Assembly: GCF_009870125.1 (NCBI RefSeq)
Contig: NC_046681.1
Coordinates: 20,659,001-20,723,000 of the forward strand
Origin: Drosophila pseudoobscura
Taxonomy: Eukaryota; Arthropoda; Insecta; Diptera; Drosophilidae
Direction of reading: 5' to 3'
DNA: 64,000 nt
In this document: positions 24,743-37,766 of the stretch, one piece after another
How positions within the stretch are numbered: position 1 is the first letter of the stretch
How the letters are laid out: the number at the start of each line of letters is the position of its first letter
Notes under the pieces: generated by a model
Databases searched by the model: none
Told to the model about the DNA's origin: nothing
The model's input: only the letters and a program-made list of their open reading frames with translations
Made by a program: the position numbers and the translations under genes

Positions 24743-25575
24743 CCACATAACCCCCGAAAAAAGGGAAATAAAAATTCCACATAAATTTCAGGCATACTGT
24801 TTATTCGGACGGTAATGTCTGTCTGGTCTGCCTCTTGTAGGTGTGTGTAGGGGCCCTGCACTTGGCACTTTAATGATCTGTGGCTGACTGCCAATTCCCC
24901 CACCAGTCTCCCCCTCTCTCTGTGGATGACTTTATTCTAAAGTGCTGGAACTGTGGCGGCTTGCCCCTGCCTCCAACCAAATGTGAAAGGCGCGTAATTT
25001 ATATTGCACACAAATAAAATTTATTTCTGTTTCATGTTGGCATGCAGAATGCCAGCTGAAAACAAGAAAACGAATAATAGCTTTCCAGAGCAAAGTTGTC
25101 TCTAAAGATACTCTTGAATTTGGAAATAAAAAGAATACTTTTTATCAAAACCTGCGCTTAGGGTTTTCCTCGTTGATTCTTGAAGAAATTTCCACTGCAA
25201 CTTATCCATGAAAATTCAGAACACGTTCTATTGAGGCGATAAAATAGTCGTATAGCGTAAATGCCTAAATATTTGTTTAAGGAACAATAATCCCACACAC
25301 TTCCAAAATCTATCTAAAATTTCCACTCGAATCGGCTCATAATTCCTATCAAATTCCGTAATACCCTTCTGAGAAAAGGGTACAAAATGATACAAATTAG
25401 CGCTATAAATACGCCGCAGCAATCACTGTAAACAGTGTACACACATGCGTTCCACAATCCACAAAATAAAGGCACTCTGCTCAGGGAGTCGTAAAAACAA
25501 ATGGGAGGTCCGCTGCTGGCTGCTCTATTGCCGTATACTCTGTCCACTGTCCGTTGGGGCAGGTTAATGAACTAA

Positions 25576-25604
25576 GACGACGACGACGACGACAGACGAC
25601 GACG
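25576..25604. repeat. (GAC)n trinucleotide repeat
   Basis: About nine GAC units with one interruption. Confidence 0.88.
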
Positions 25605-25759
25605 TGGTGACGATGACTACCAACGCCTCGCAATTTCTGCTAATAAAATGTTAATTTTTACCCCCCTGGCGCCTCTAGCCCCCTCAGCCCCAAAGGCAGG
25701 CGGCTTTTGTTTTCCGTTTTATCGAATCGTGAGATACGGGAATGGCAATTAAAAGAGTG

Positions 25760-25778
25760 CCCCCCCCCCCCCCCCCCC
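25760..25778. repeat. Homopolymer of 19 C
   Basis: An uninterrupted C run. The exact length may be a sequencing approximation. Confidence 0.85.
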
Positions 25779-28700
25779 ATCCGCCTCAAAGGCAGAGCAG
25801 AGTCTGGGGAATGATGGATATCAGAAGAGTGTGATAATGTGATTTAAAAGGTTACAAATATTACAAAAAGATGAAGGTTTAATGCAACTGATTATGGCCC
25901 AGTGGCACGTGGTAGCCCAAAAAACACACACATAAATAAAGGCCCCATAAAATATTTACTATAATTTGTATTTACTTTTGTAAGCCCCCATTTGATTGCG
26001 GGGAATAAATCAAATTAAATACATATATCGTTAAGCCATAAAAAAACAAAAAAAAAGATAAATGACGAAAATTAAAGATAGGGAATTTATTGGAAAACCT
26101 AAGTGGAATTCTAAAGGAAAACAGAATACGGAAAACGACGCCATAGAACAGGAGAGGGGAAAAAAATCTGTCGCCTAATGAAGAGAAATGTGAGAAATTG
26201 ACAACTGAATAATCTTGGGACATAGAGCCATCGTCATTGTCAACCCCCATCCCCCAACCCCAGCATCATTATCATTTCCATCCATCAACTATTCAAAGCT
26301 CATAAAGGGGATTTGTGAGCTAATTTTTTTCTCCCAGCTGAAATCTTTTGGCAAAGTAGCAAAAAACAAAAAAAAAGGGATTTCATGACACGCATTTTAA
26401 TTAAAAACAAATAGAGGGAGAGAAAAAGTAGGTAACACAGATAGACAGACAAAGAACGAGAGAGCAAAAAAGGAGAGCTTAATGAATCTGTACGGATCAG
26501 TCGATATATAGACCATGGGATACCCATTACACACAAAGGTAATTCAGAAGGAGAGCGAAAGAATCCTCTCCCCTATATAAACGGTAATACTTATACAGTT
26601 TTGATGATTTTTTGGTGAATTTACAGACGATTGCTATAAATGTTGATGCACAAAATCAACCACATCAAATCTTACGAAGAGACCGAAGAGAGGGTAAGTT
26701 TGTGGGGGCTCGAAAATCATTGCTCATCTCACACAGAAATTGTAAACACCGCAATTGTTTAAAAATACACAATGTTTGGGTTTTAGATAAATATAAATTC
26801 CTTGGGAAACAGACTCATACAGACAGGCGGCTCCCGGTTTCACTTTCGAATAAACTTTCGGATTCACTTTGGAAAACGAATAAAATTGGTGCTCTCGTGG
26901 TGCGAAATTTTTCGAAATTTTTTTTCAAATAAAAACGACTTATTTTACAACAAAAGGAATCATAATTGAAGAAGGAAAAAATAGATGACTTATTGATAAA
27001 TTAACTTATAATCGGCACCATTAGAAGGGCAATTTAGCTTAGGCCTTATTTATAAAGATTTTTTTTGAACCCAACCTCAAACCTCAAACATCGGATGTTA
27101 CACATAACAGCGGATTTAGTGCGCTTAACAGCAATAAATTGAGACCAAAATTGGCGAAAACGGAAGCCCCTAAAAACCAAAACGTAACGTTTGGGCTGAA
27201 AACGCAAAGGTAAGCTAAAGCCGGAACCTGCCTGATAATATAATTGTGTAATCTGTAATCAAATATCAATATGTTATCTTTCTAATATTCAATGACTTTG
27301 TTATCTCCATATTAGGGTTTTAGATAGATATAAATTCAATAGCGAATGCAACTGCAGTATTACTCACATGGCAATAGCATACACCTACTCCAAAACGGGG
27401 ATACCTCTTATATGTACGTACTTGCTGGGTATATATGTATGGGGAAAATGTAAGCCAAAAAGAACAGAGAACTTCAGTAACTTCTGCTTCTGGTGCTGCC
27501 AGTGCTGATTCTGCAGTGTTAAATGTAGCAGAAGAGCCAGATGAAAGACCAAGAGAACTCCCAGTCCCAGTCCGAGTCCGAGTGTCTGCGGGCAGGTGGA
27601 GGCGTTTAGAAAGCAGAAAATATGCTAAGCGGCCAAAGCGTTTGCATAGCAATTGCTCATTTACCAAAACTTCAGTTCTTTTTTGTACCGTTCTTTTTTT
27701 TCTATCAAATAAAGTTGTTTTTTCTGTCTGTTGTATTTTTTTGCTCCTGCAATTTGTAATACTTTGCACGAAGCTGCAAACCAAATAAAAAAAAAACCAA
27801 CAAAAAAAGACAAGAATGTGCATAAAAGGGAGACGGACGGACCCGGGGACAAGACAAATAAGTGGAACAAACGAAAAAGTTTTTTTTTTTTTCTGTGGGG
27901 TTTGACATTTGGTACAATGGTAATTTTATTTGGACCATCGCATCCGGGGCATGGGTGGTGGACGGGGATGGACGGGGGCGTGTGCAGGGGATGGTGTCCC
28001 CTGGCTTGGGGTTTGACCCGCATCATTAATTTGTTGTGTCTTGTGGCTCTCCATTTTTTGGTCTTCGGTTCTGCCATTAGGCATCGTTTATGCGATTCAA
28101 CCAATTACGGAAATTAAAGTGGTTTCGACTTAATTAAAGGAAAATAAATTCGAATAATTTAGAATTAAAGATGGGAATATTTGGAAGCTGTGCAGAAATT
28201 TCGAAACCTATTGTCGAAAATTTTGTGATTTCTCTTGTCCACAAGATGCCATTATTCGATGGGACTTTCTACCGATTAAATGATGAACATTTTGATTGGA
28301 GATTAGAACAAAAAACCCACAAAATTGTACTCTTACTTTTGTAGTTTTTTTTGGCACAAGATCACGCCGGTAGGATTCGAATAGCAGGAGAATGTCACGA
28401 ATGTAGACTTCCTGTAGAATTTAAAAATTCATTTTGCGATTCTGGGCTACACTCAACAAAAAATACCCTGCCATCAAATCTCATTATTTATGGCGATTCA
28501 GAAGAGCTAATAAATACAGATACCTAAAACCTAAACTTTGTTTTACTTAAGCTTACCGTTTGGAAAATATTAAACTTACAAAATTACTAGTTTTTGGTTG
28601 TGGTATGTATTTTGTATCGAAATTTTGACTTGAAAAACTGAGGAAAATTCCAAAAAAAATTAGTTGCTTATCGTTTAAAATTTTCATCGTTTTTTGCTGT

Positions 28701-28791
28701 CTAATTAGGGACCTACAAAATAGCTGCAAAGGGATAGCTTTTATTCGCATCGTTTTGTATTGCTTTGAACTAGTTTCAAAATTGAAATCAA

Positions 28792-28815
28792 GCCCGGCCC
28801 GGCCCGGCCCGGCCC
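28792..28815. repeat. (CCCGG)n pentanucleotide repeat
   Basis: Four to five units in otherwise AT-rich intron DNA. Confidence 0.88.
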
Positions 28816-31147
28816 TAAAATCACATTACAAATTCCCCTGCTTATCGCGATTAGCAATCACGCATGAACGCACCCGTGGGTAGCAGATGTGCCGGGGAGG
28901 AGAGCGGGGCGGGTGCCGGAGAGGAGATTCGACTGTTTTGCGGTTTTTCGTATAATCGACACACCCATTCACACACATACTATCCTCCTCCACCCATACT
29001 CGGATGCTCTCCGTTTATTTCCTTTTCTCCTTGCCTCTCTTACACACAGACGAACACACACACGCTTACACTGAAAGCCAATCTCCTCTTTATGCCCATT
29101 AAAATGTTATTTCCTTATTATTGCCTCAACTTAATCGTTCTCCTTGCAGCAGTCGCCACCGCAGAAGCACCAGCTTCATCATCTGTGTCGCCTCGTGGTT
29201 CCTTCTCTCTTTTATCGCACTCTCTGCTACGCGACATTCTCCCCCATCGTACAGACACATCGACATAGCGACATATCGTATACATCTGTATATAGGGGAC
29301 ATTTGTGAGCCACTCTGACGGACTGCGTACTGCGGGACTGGCGCCTCCCCTCGTGCAGTGGGCATGGGGCATGGCCCATGTGGGATGCGTGATGCGTGTC
29401 CATGACAATGGAATACAAATTTCTATGGCATACATTTGGTTATTGTGGAGGGGCAGGGGGGTGGGACACAGATCCCCAATGGCTTACACCACCGCATAAT
29501 CTCCAAGCGGGCGCCGCCCCGAACAAAAAATAAAACCAATGCAAATGTGTTGATCCCTCATTTCCCCGCCCCCCTTTCGTATAGCAGAATGTTTGAGTCA
29601 TCTCTGGGCTTTATTTTTTTTACAATCTACACTCTACAGATGGTACAAAGGGATTACAAATTTGGCATCAGGGAATCATTCGAGTCAATAAATTAAATTC
29701 ATTAAAGCTGATTTCAGAGGTTTTTCGAAAGGCATTGTTCGAAAGTTTATAATGCACAAACAGAAGACTTTCCAATCCCATATAGTACATATATTTAGAA
29801 TATATTCTTGATGGGAATAAATGGGCAAATTTATGTCTATCTGTTGTTATTCCCAAGATTCTCGGATTAACTTTTCTATTTAAAAGATTGTTAGAAGAAG
29901 AATCTTATCTAAGCGTTTCTTCAACAAGCTTTGATTTTCGAGATTTCTTGGGATTCTTCATGGATTGATAGGAGTATAAAATGTGTTCGTAGCCCAATAT
30001 ATTGGTTAAAACAATAAAGCAGATAACAATGAGTCTTCAAAGGAAGGCAAATAATAACAATTGTACCATAAAATTATAGAAAAATCATATTCTTTATAAA
30101 ATAAATGATCTTGGACAGCACCAGCAGACAAACAGGATTGTGATATGGAATTCTAGGAGAAAGCGCTGTGGCGTTGTTTACCATTTGTCTACCAAAGGCT
30201 TCTGTCTTTCATTCAATTCTTAGAACGATAAGAGTTTGTTTATTCTAAAACCTTCTATGTGGTGGAAGCTCCTCAAATTGATTAAAAACAGGGGAAATCC
30301 GATTACGTAGAACGCAACGTGGAAGCCCCAGTTGGGTCATTCTGTTGACGTTTGTTTCATTCATATACGAGTAGAGTATGTTTGTTTGTTATGACTGCAA
30401 GCTTATCTGTTATGCAAATGTTCGGAAAGGAGAGACAGTGTTTGAAATAAATCCATGAAAAGCCATTGAACTCGATGCAAATGTTGTATAACTTTTAGTT
30501 TTGCTTAAAAATGTTGTTTTTATTTAAGAAATATTCAAAGTAGGTTCCATTTCCCCTTAGAAACAGAACAGAAAAGAAACCGATAGCCTTTTACTGTCGC
30601 AAGAACTTTTAGTTTCACTTAACAGCGTATCTTTTCCATTTAATTATAGATTGTGTTGTGTTTTGTACCTTTGTAGGCAAAGAAATTGATAGAAAGAAAG
30701 AAGGCAAAGAGAGCTTACAATGTGGCAAATGTGTTCCATTCCATGTGGCATTGGACTAATTTAGACGAAACGCTTTGCGTAACTTTTAGTGTCCCCCCAA
30801 GCATAGCAATTAGGAAATCAAATTCCTAGATGACTTTTGGGCCACGTGAGTAATACGATTGATTGGTTCTCCGCTCCTCTCCTCTCCTCTCGAATAGAGT
30901 GCAAAATATTGTTAACTTATGTTTTGTCTGGCTCTTTGACTATCTACATACATATGTTCTGTGTGTGGGCCAGATAACAGATGGGGGGAATAGGGGAACG
31001 GTATGGTACCTTCTTTTGTTTGTGGCTGCTTTCATGCACTAATAGTTTATCTGAATTTATGGGGCACACACCACACCACACCGCCACGGCCACCGCCACA
31101 CCACCCACGTTTTGCATTTGCACTGCCCTGCCCTGCTCTCTGCTGCC

Positions 31148-31209
31148 GTGAAAATGTGCTTCGCTGGCAGCACTGGCTGTGAAAATTTGCTACGCTGGCA
31201 GCACTGGTC
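31148..31209. repeat. 31-bp tandem duplication
   Basis: Two adjacent 31-bp units differ at four positions. Each contains CGCTGGCAGCACTGG, which resembles the GGCARCG core-promoter word (Ohler motif 8) with a mismatch. Confidence 0.75.
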
Positions 31210-34200
31210 GGCGGAATGGCGGACCTTTGTAGTGGCTGGAGCTCTGGCTCTGGCTCTGACTCTGGCTCTGGGGGCTTTGCTGACTCTCTGCTCCACTGGT
31301 TGGTTGGTCGGTCGGTTCGCTGGGTTTTGGGTCTCTTGGTTTTGGCTTTGACAAAGTAGTACCGACCCGAACCAAACCAAACCGAACCGAACCGACCCGA
31401 CCCTGGGGGCATGGCTCATAAATTTCCCTCCGCTGCTGACTGCCCGCCTGCCTTTTGCAATATGAAATATATGCAACATAATTGAATTACGCTTGTGGGG
31501 GGTGGGGTGGGGGCAATGCGGAGGCATTCCCTCTGTGTGGGTGTGTATCTGTGTGCAGCGTACTGTTAATTTTTAATTTATGCTCATAAATAATCAAGGC
31601 ATTTTCATTAGACAACACAACACAACAGTTTTGAACAAGAATGAACAGAAACACACAAAAAAGAATAAGGAGAATAGACAAAAAGACACAAAGAAAACGA
31701 AACTCAAAGCAAAACTTAAAAGAATTGGCAAGGAAATGAAATGAAAGAATGTGGCCCACGTGGTAGGGGAATGCGAGACCAAAAGATACCGTACCCCCCC
31801 CCCCCCTTTTTTTTTTAAAAGGGTATGCAGCAGTCCCTCTTGTGGAAAGTATTCGAGTTGGAATAAATGCTCTTGGAGATGTTTTTGTTTGCCAAGGATT
31901 CAAAAGAAATGACAGGACCATCATACTTGTTTTCTGTCTCTTTGTAGGGTAGACAACTTTGTGTGCCGACCGGCTAAAGAAAATGTGTGGCAACAGAACT
32001 GTTTCCTCTTTTTCATGCTGTTCCTTCTTTCAAGATGCGTAAGCAAAAAAGTGGGAAAGAAAGAACAAATAGAGAAAGATGAGAAAAGAACCGGCAAATA
32101 AGAACAAGTATTAATATTGTCTGGGGCTCGGGCTTAGAGGAAATAAGTATTTGTAGCCACAGTATGCGCCAAAAATAGAAATAAGAGGTTCTACATAAGC
32201 TTTAGATGCCCTTTCTTTAGGTGCTAATGACTATACAATAGATACGGATTAATATTCCTGTGTGTAAGTCTTTTTCTATGGAATCTCTAGAATATATTAC
32301 AGGTATTACAATCGTATAGACTCCATAGGAATTTCCGAGAGAAGCCACGAAAAGATGTGCATCGGCCGGACTTGCAGGGTATCGACTGCAGCGACCACTG
32401 AGTCATTCCTTCTCTTCTCACTACGTAAAGGGAGCAGTGGTAGAGTGGAGGAGAGGAGGAGAGGAAGTGTCTATGTGTTAAATGCCGCGTAATCATTTTC
32501 GGAAGCTTAAAAGCGCCAAAGCGACGAAAGCGGGAGAACGAGAGTAGAGTAGAGCAGTAGCATATGCTACAGTGAGAGAGAGAGCGAGCACAAGAGCGGT
32601 GTCAAGTGGAGTGCGAGAGATGATGCGAGGAGAGGAGAGAGGGGGTGAAATGCGAGAGCCTATTCGGAGCCAAAGGAAAGTGCGAAAAGCTGTACAAATA
32701 CAGTTATCCTCTACGTCAGCGTATGTATCTGTATTTGCAATAACTTCATGTGTGTATGTGTGCGTGCGTGAATCGGTGACACTCGTAGAGACCCAAAAAA
32801 AAAACAGCAGTTTCGTAAAATTAAAAAACAAAAGAAATAAGGCCAATGATATTTGTAAGTGTTTTCCAACTGCTGTTTCTGTATTTTTTCTCTTTTTCTT
32901 TTTTCGATCGGCCTGTTTTTGGATGGCAATTTCAAGGCCCCCTTTTGGAGCCACTTTGCTCCCACATGAGCACACACGATGGATGGATGGATGGATCAGG
33001 GGGGGGGCCTTAAAACTCATTAACGTTTTATGAAGTGAAAAGAAGCCGCTGGCTCATGTTGGACATTGTGTGTGTGGTATGCCCCTGATGCACACTTGCT
33101 GCAGTCAATCAGGCTCGAAAAAACACACAAGAGGAGGGAAAGGCACCAGAGATGGCCCAGGATGAGTAGTTGGTCTTCATTTGGCCATGAGTGGCAGGCA
33201 GACAGACAGTGTGGCACAAACAACGGCAACAGGAGGCCGCCCATAAAAGATGACAGCGACAAGAGCACCATATATTCGCAACAGTGCCAGCTTTTGGCTC
33301 AGAGACCACAAAAAAGTAAATGAAACTAGCTGGCTTAGACTTTTGAATGCCCTAAAAAACAGTCCCCTACAAAGGTTAATCGAAAAATGTTTCTTTAGGT
33401 CTAGGAATACCAAAATATAGAAGTGGGGATAAGGAGATTATTTCAATTAACACATTCCAAAATCAAAATAAAACAAAAACGTGTCAATTAATAGTTTTCT
33501 GGCCACGAAAATGGGGAAAGCATATCATAAATTAGCTATGCGATACCCACAATAACCAAGATATGGGGTTCCTATTTGGTGAGGCTCTAAATACCTAAAA
33601 ATTACTATATTTGTAAGGGTATTACAGTTGGAATTAGTAATCTTGTGACATTTTCTTCAGCAATGTCTAAATATCTAACGAAAATGCAACTAAGCGTTTG
33701 AATTTTCCATTTGAAAATCATCGAAAGAAGCTGTGGAAACCAAAGCAAAAGATATAATACGTATCTACCTGAGAATAGACAAAAAGTAAGCTGGTAGACA
33801 GATCTAAGCCCTCAAAAGCAGTCTTGCCCTATTAGCCTTATGAAAATATCAATTAGAAAGAATTTAAAAACCGAGAACATCATCTCAGATCTCCATTTTG
33901 AAGTTCCAACCAGAATGTATTCTCATCATATATTTCCCTTCAGAAAAGGTGTCCGATCATTGGGTATCGTCACGTTCCACCCAAAATCGCAGTGACAGTG
34001 CTATAAAAAAAGAGTATTTTCATCCTAGAGACAATTAAGATGCGAGTAAAACCAGCTTTACTATGGGGAAATCTTCCACACCATACAGCATCAGGCATCG
34101 CAATGTTGATGCCATGCGGCTGCTCCTCCTCTCCGCTTCTTTTTCTAGCCATAACTGTAGTCGTTGTTGCAGGTGTGTGTTCTGCCTGTGTGTGTGTGTG

Positions 34201-36008
34201 TGTGTTAGTTTAGTGTTGGCTTCGAGGGAATTTACGGAGCGTTGATGGCTTTCTCCATCCGAATGGAGAGGCGGGGAGGGGGGGACTTAACATTGCTACA
34301 TTGCGCTGATGAGAGCAATAGAAGGAGAGACCGAGAGGGAGGAGATCATCTCTCTGTAGCACATTAAAAGTGGCCCAAAGAAAAAACAAAGTTTTTCGTT
34401 CATTTATTGGCGGCATGTGGCAGTTGTTTTATACCCTTTATGCCATAGGTATCACTTTTGACAGATGGCTAGTAATTACAACCTGATTCAGCAGATATCT
34501 ATGGTATTTTTCTCAAGCACTTCACAAATAGGGAGGGTCCCTATATCGTAAAATATTCTTTCCACAGAGAGATCTCTTGTTCGATCTAAATCAAAAAGAA
34601 TTTCCCTGTCGATCTGCCACAGGGTATCAAAAGTTTCAGCCCTCCGCTTGGTTGGAGCGGCCTTCATTTTTCTCAGTCTTGTTTATGGCTTAATTTGCAA
34701 GAAGTTCCGAGGAAGAAGCAAAAATACCTGACTGCTGCAGAGGCCGAGGGCAAGGCTAATTTACAGTGGGCGTTGCTCATCAATAACTGCATGGAGCGGA
34801 AGAACTACTTGTCGTAGATAAAGGTCAAGAGTGACTGAAGTTTCCATAGAGTAATCATAAATTTTCAGAAAGTACTCACTTTCTGCTGATAATCACTAAA
34901 ATTTCGACAATCAGTTTTTTTCGTTTCTTTGGAATTTCTTCTCACAATCTCTTCTTTGTTGTTGGTGTCCACGATCGCCCAGAGTCACGACCCAAGTATT
35001 TCTCTCTGACGGTCACTATCATCATCATCATCGTCGTCGTCGTCATCATCATAGCACTGAGGGCAATAAGTATGTACGTGGCCCATTGTCATTAGTTTGC
35101 CTCAACATTAATTACAGTAAAATACCAGTGCGACCTTAATGCATTTGGTTCCACGGTGCCACAACAACAGCGTGGGCTGATAAAAAGCAAAAAAAAAAAA
35201 AACACAGACGGAAAAAACGCATTTGCAATGGCCAGCAACGGCAGGCGATAGGACAAGCAAGAAACCAGAAAAATCTAAGAAGAAACACAGAGGGAGAGCA
35301 AAAACCAAGATAACGTTAGTTCGAACGAGAGGATACCATATACCATGCCTCTCAGACCTCTACCTTTTTTCTTCAAAACTTATTGGAATTCCATCTTCCT
35401 ACGCTCTTTCGTTGGTCAGAGCGGAACGTTCATCCTGATTCCGATTCGCTCTCTAACGGATCTCTCGTTGTTCTCTCTGATCTTTCTATTGGCCCAGTCC
35501 CTTTAACCCTATAATGCTGCTGTGAATATTGCAAAGCTCTTATTGTCCTTAAGTTCATTCATGAATTTTCTTCATTTACCTTGATGAGACCACTTTTAAT
35601 GAGAGCACCAAAGTAGAATCTTAAACAGCTTCAATTTGCTGCATATTCCATATTTTTGGTCTTGATTTTTAGGGGCGTTCCCTCTGCCACAGATCTACAC
35701 TTCCTTCATATAATTCTGTAAGAATTCTACACCTCTACGAATAAAATATACCCTGTGTAAAAAAGTCCGATGTGAAACCAGAAAAAGAAGATCTGTTGGA
35801 GCCTGGCATCTTCAGTCCAGCATCGGACTCGCAGTGCCATTCCGTGAACCGGTTTAATTGACAGCGACCTCCAATAAGAATCAAGTTCAGGAACATACAT
35901 ATTATACTGAAATGATTTAACGCCGAACTAAGCCCCCAAATGTGCAGAAGAGAGGAGCGAATGCATCGTGAATGGAGAATGGGAGAAAAGTATCAACAGT
36001 CAACTTAC

Positions 36009-36600
36009 CTATGGAATAAATCTCCGGTGCGCGTCGCTGCTGGATGATGATGCGAGGAGAGAGTAGCTGCTGCTGCTGCAGGGGGAGGAAGAGCAGGGCG
36101 GCAGGATTAACTAGTGTGTGTGTGTATGTGTATGTGGCGAATTAAATTGAACAACAAAATCAGGCACGCACACAACAGAGCGAAGAGAGAGAGATACGAT
36201 ACTCGAAAATTAAACACGTTTTCCGCAATTCTTACAGGAGAATGAGAGATGGCGAGAGGGGATGGGGAGGCGCCCCTTAGAATGTGGGCGACCCGGTTTA
36301 TTTACACCGACGTATCGTATACCCGCTACCGATTTGCTTATATACTTTATTATGGACCGCGCCTGCCTGCTGCTGCACTTTCTACTACTACTACTTCTAC
36401 TCTGTGTGCGTGCGCGGCGACCATCAAGTGCACACGTATGCATGTATATGTGTGTTGCTCTTTTCCTCCATCAACTGAGCTCTATCAATGAGCGCGAAAA
36501 ATTATCATACAAATTTCCATGGCCCGGTACTCACACCAGCACTGCACAAGCACTTTAATTTCCTTTTTTTTATTAATAATTAATTCATGCGCGACGCGAC
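36009..36600 (-). other. Pgant5: Noncoding first exon region of Pgant5
   Basis: On the minus strand ATTCCATAG|GTAAGT gives a strong donor at 36008. Within the block a CCCCCTGCAG acceptor near 36080 and a TCTCCT|GTAAGA donor near 36235 suggest it may itself be two exons (about 36600-36236 and 36079-36009). The upstream end is set only by the promoter motifs near 36630. Confidence 0.5.
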
Positions 36601-36624
36601 ATCTCTTCGGCAGCGGCTTGACTT

Positions 36625-36679
36625 CAGTGTGACCGCTTTTGCCTCAATTCTTGTGGCTCAACAACAACGTATATCGATA
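36625..36679 (-). promoter_or_regulatory. Pgant5 promoter: Motif 1 and DRE
   Basis: CGGTCACACTG on the minus strand (36635-36625) is a perfect M1BP/Motif 1 match, and TATCGATA at 36672-36679 is a perfect DREF site. Both are typical of Drosophila housekeeping promoters and lie just upstream of the inferred noncoding exon. Confidence 0.65.
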
Positions 36680-37016
36680 AGAAAGCGAACTTAGCCCACT
36701 TAAGCCCCCTTTATTTAAATAGCTCAACTACTTGAGGTGAACGGCGGAAACTACTTATTCTAAATACTTGCTTTTATTGTATTTTAACTAAATAAGGTTT
36801 AAAAAAATAGTTCAACAAAAAAAAAAACAATCGGAATGTTGCTGGTATTGGAAGACTTGTTGCTTGACAACCGGAGTATGGCCATTTGTATACACTATTT
36901 CGTTAATTTAATATGAGATACTGTTTTAATACGTAATTAATATAACGATTTTAGAAATCCAATAAAAGCAATTATTTAGAAGAAAATAAGGAGTATGTAT
37001 AATGGAACTTGAATTC

Positions 37017-37090
37017 GTCAGTATATTTTTCAAATGAGGCGGTATATTTCTGAGGGTCGGACGGTATATTTTAACGATAAAATATACCAG
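37017..37090 (+). promoter_or_regulatory. Cluster of Motif 6-like boxes upstream of Acbp1
   Basis: GTCAGTATATTT at 37017-37028 matches the Drosophila core-promoter Motif 6 consensus KTYRGTATWTTT. Close copies GGCGGTATATTT (37038-37049) and GACGGTATATTT (37060-37071) follow, and an inverted AAAATATACC ends near 37088. They lie 85-155 bp before the Acbp1 ATG. Confidence 0.6.
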
Positions 37091-37172
37091 AATATATACT
37101 ACTTTTACAGAAAAAGAACAATCGTGTCGTGTCCCAACAGAAATTTCTCTGCTCTCTCGAAAATCGTAAATC

Positions 37173-37585
37173 ATGGCCGAATTACAGGTAAAAGTTAGCT
37201 TTTATACAGACTTAAGTAACACCTATTCTGTATATCTTCTCTACACTTGCAGGAATTCAATCAAGCTGCCGAAGATGTTAAGAATCTGAATACCACGCCC
37301 GCAGATAATGACCTTTTGGAACTCTACAGCCTGTTCAAGCAGGCCACAGTGGGCGATTGCAATACCGGTGCGTGAGAGAACGGACAGTTGTTGGATAAAA
37401 TCAATGAATTATTAATGCATTTTATGGCTTCTAATACTGTAGACAAGCCCGGTTTCTTGGACTTTAAGGGCAAGGCGAAGTGGGAGGCCTGGAATGCACG
37501 CAAAGGAATGAGTAATGCCGATGCGCAGGGCGCGTATATAGCCAAAGTTAAGGGATTGATTTCCTCCGTAGGACTAAAGTCTTAG
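37173..37585 (+). CDS. Acbp1: Acyl-CoA-binding protein
   Basis: The exons are 37173-37187, 37253-37367 and 37443-37585, joining in phase to 90 residues, the normal ACBP length. The protein begins MAELQEFNQAAEDVKNL and carries the ligand-contact residues of the four-helix fold: Tyr30 and Lys34 in YSLFKQ, Lys56 in GKAKWEAW, and Tyr75. It binds long-chain acyl-CoA esters in the cytosol as a carrier and pool former. It converges with Rbsn-5, whose stop codon is only 181 bp away, so the two 3'UTRs probably overlap or nearly do. The name Acbp1 rests on the pairing with Rbsn-5, which matches the D. melanogaster gene pair. Confidence 0.93.
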
Positions 37586-37713
37586 GATGGGATACGAATT
37601 ATCGTACATCATGATATTATTATATTAATGCATTTGGAATCTCACATGTCGTAAAACGCACAAGTCTTGAGTCTTTTCCGCACAAAAAATATACTCACAC
37701 ATTGAAATGTATA

Positions 37714-37719
37714 TTTAAT
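37714..37719 (-). terminator. Probable Rbsn-5 polyadenylation signal (ATTAAA)
   Basis: ATTAAA on the minus strand about 50 nt past the Rbsn-5 stop. It is a common variant; no AATAAA is closer. Confidence 0.5.
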
Positions 37720-37766
37720 TTGTCATTTTGCGGGAATGCATATATACAACATAGATATATACGGTT

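Larger units (their letters stand above)
15371..36008 (-). other. Large 5' intron of Pgant5 (about 20.6 kb)
   Basis: It is bounded by a GTAAGT donor at 36008-36003 and the acceptor at 15371. None of the open frames inside has a start, splice structure and recognisable product. The contents noted are many microsatellites, a TTAACA-rich cluster (15690-16380), a 31-bp tandem duplication (31148-31209), short dispersed repeats, and GC-richer blocks near 17180-17410, 20890-21130 and 31060-31400. The GC-richer blocks look like possible UTR exons or alternative promoters; which strand they serve is not clear. Confidence 0.6.

Noticed and set aside
27435..27788. 117-codon plus-strand frame with acidic Pro/Arg middle
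   Set aside because: No ATG context, promoter, conservation cue or splice signal; its second half is T-rich hydrophobic translation of intron DNA.
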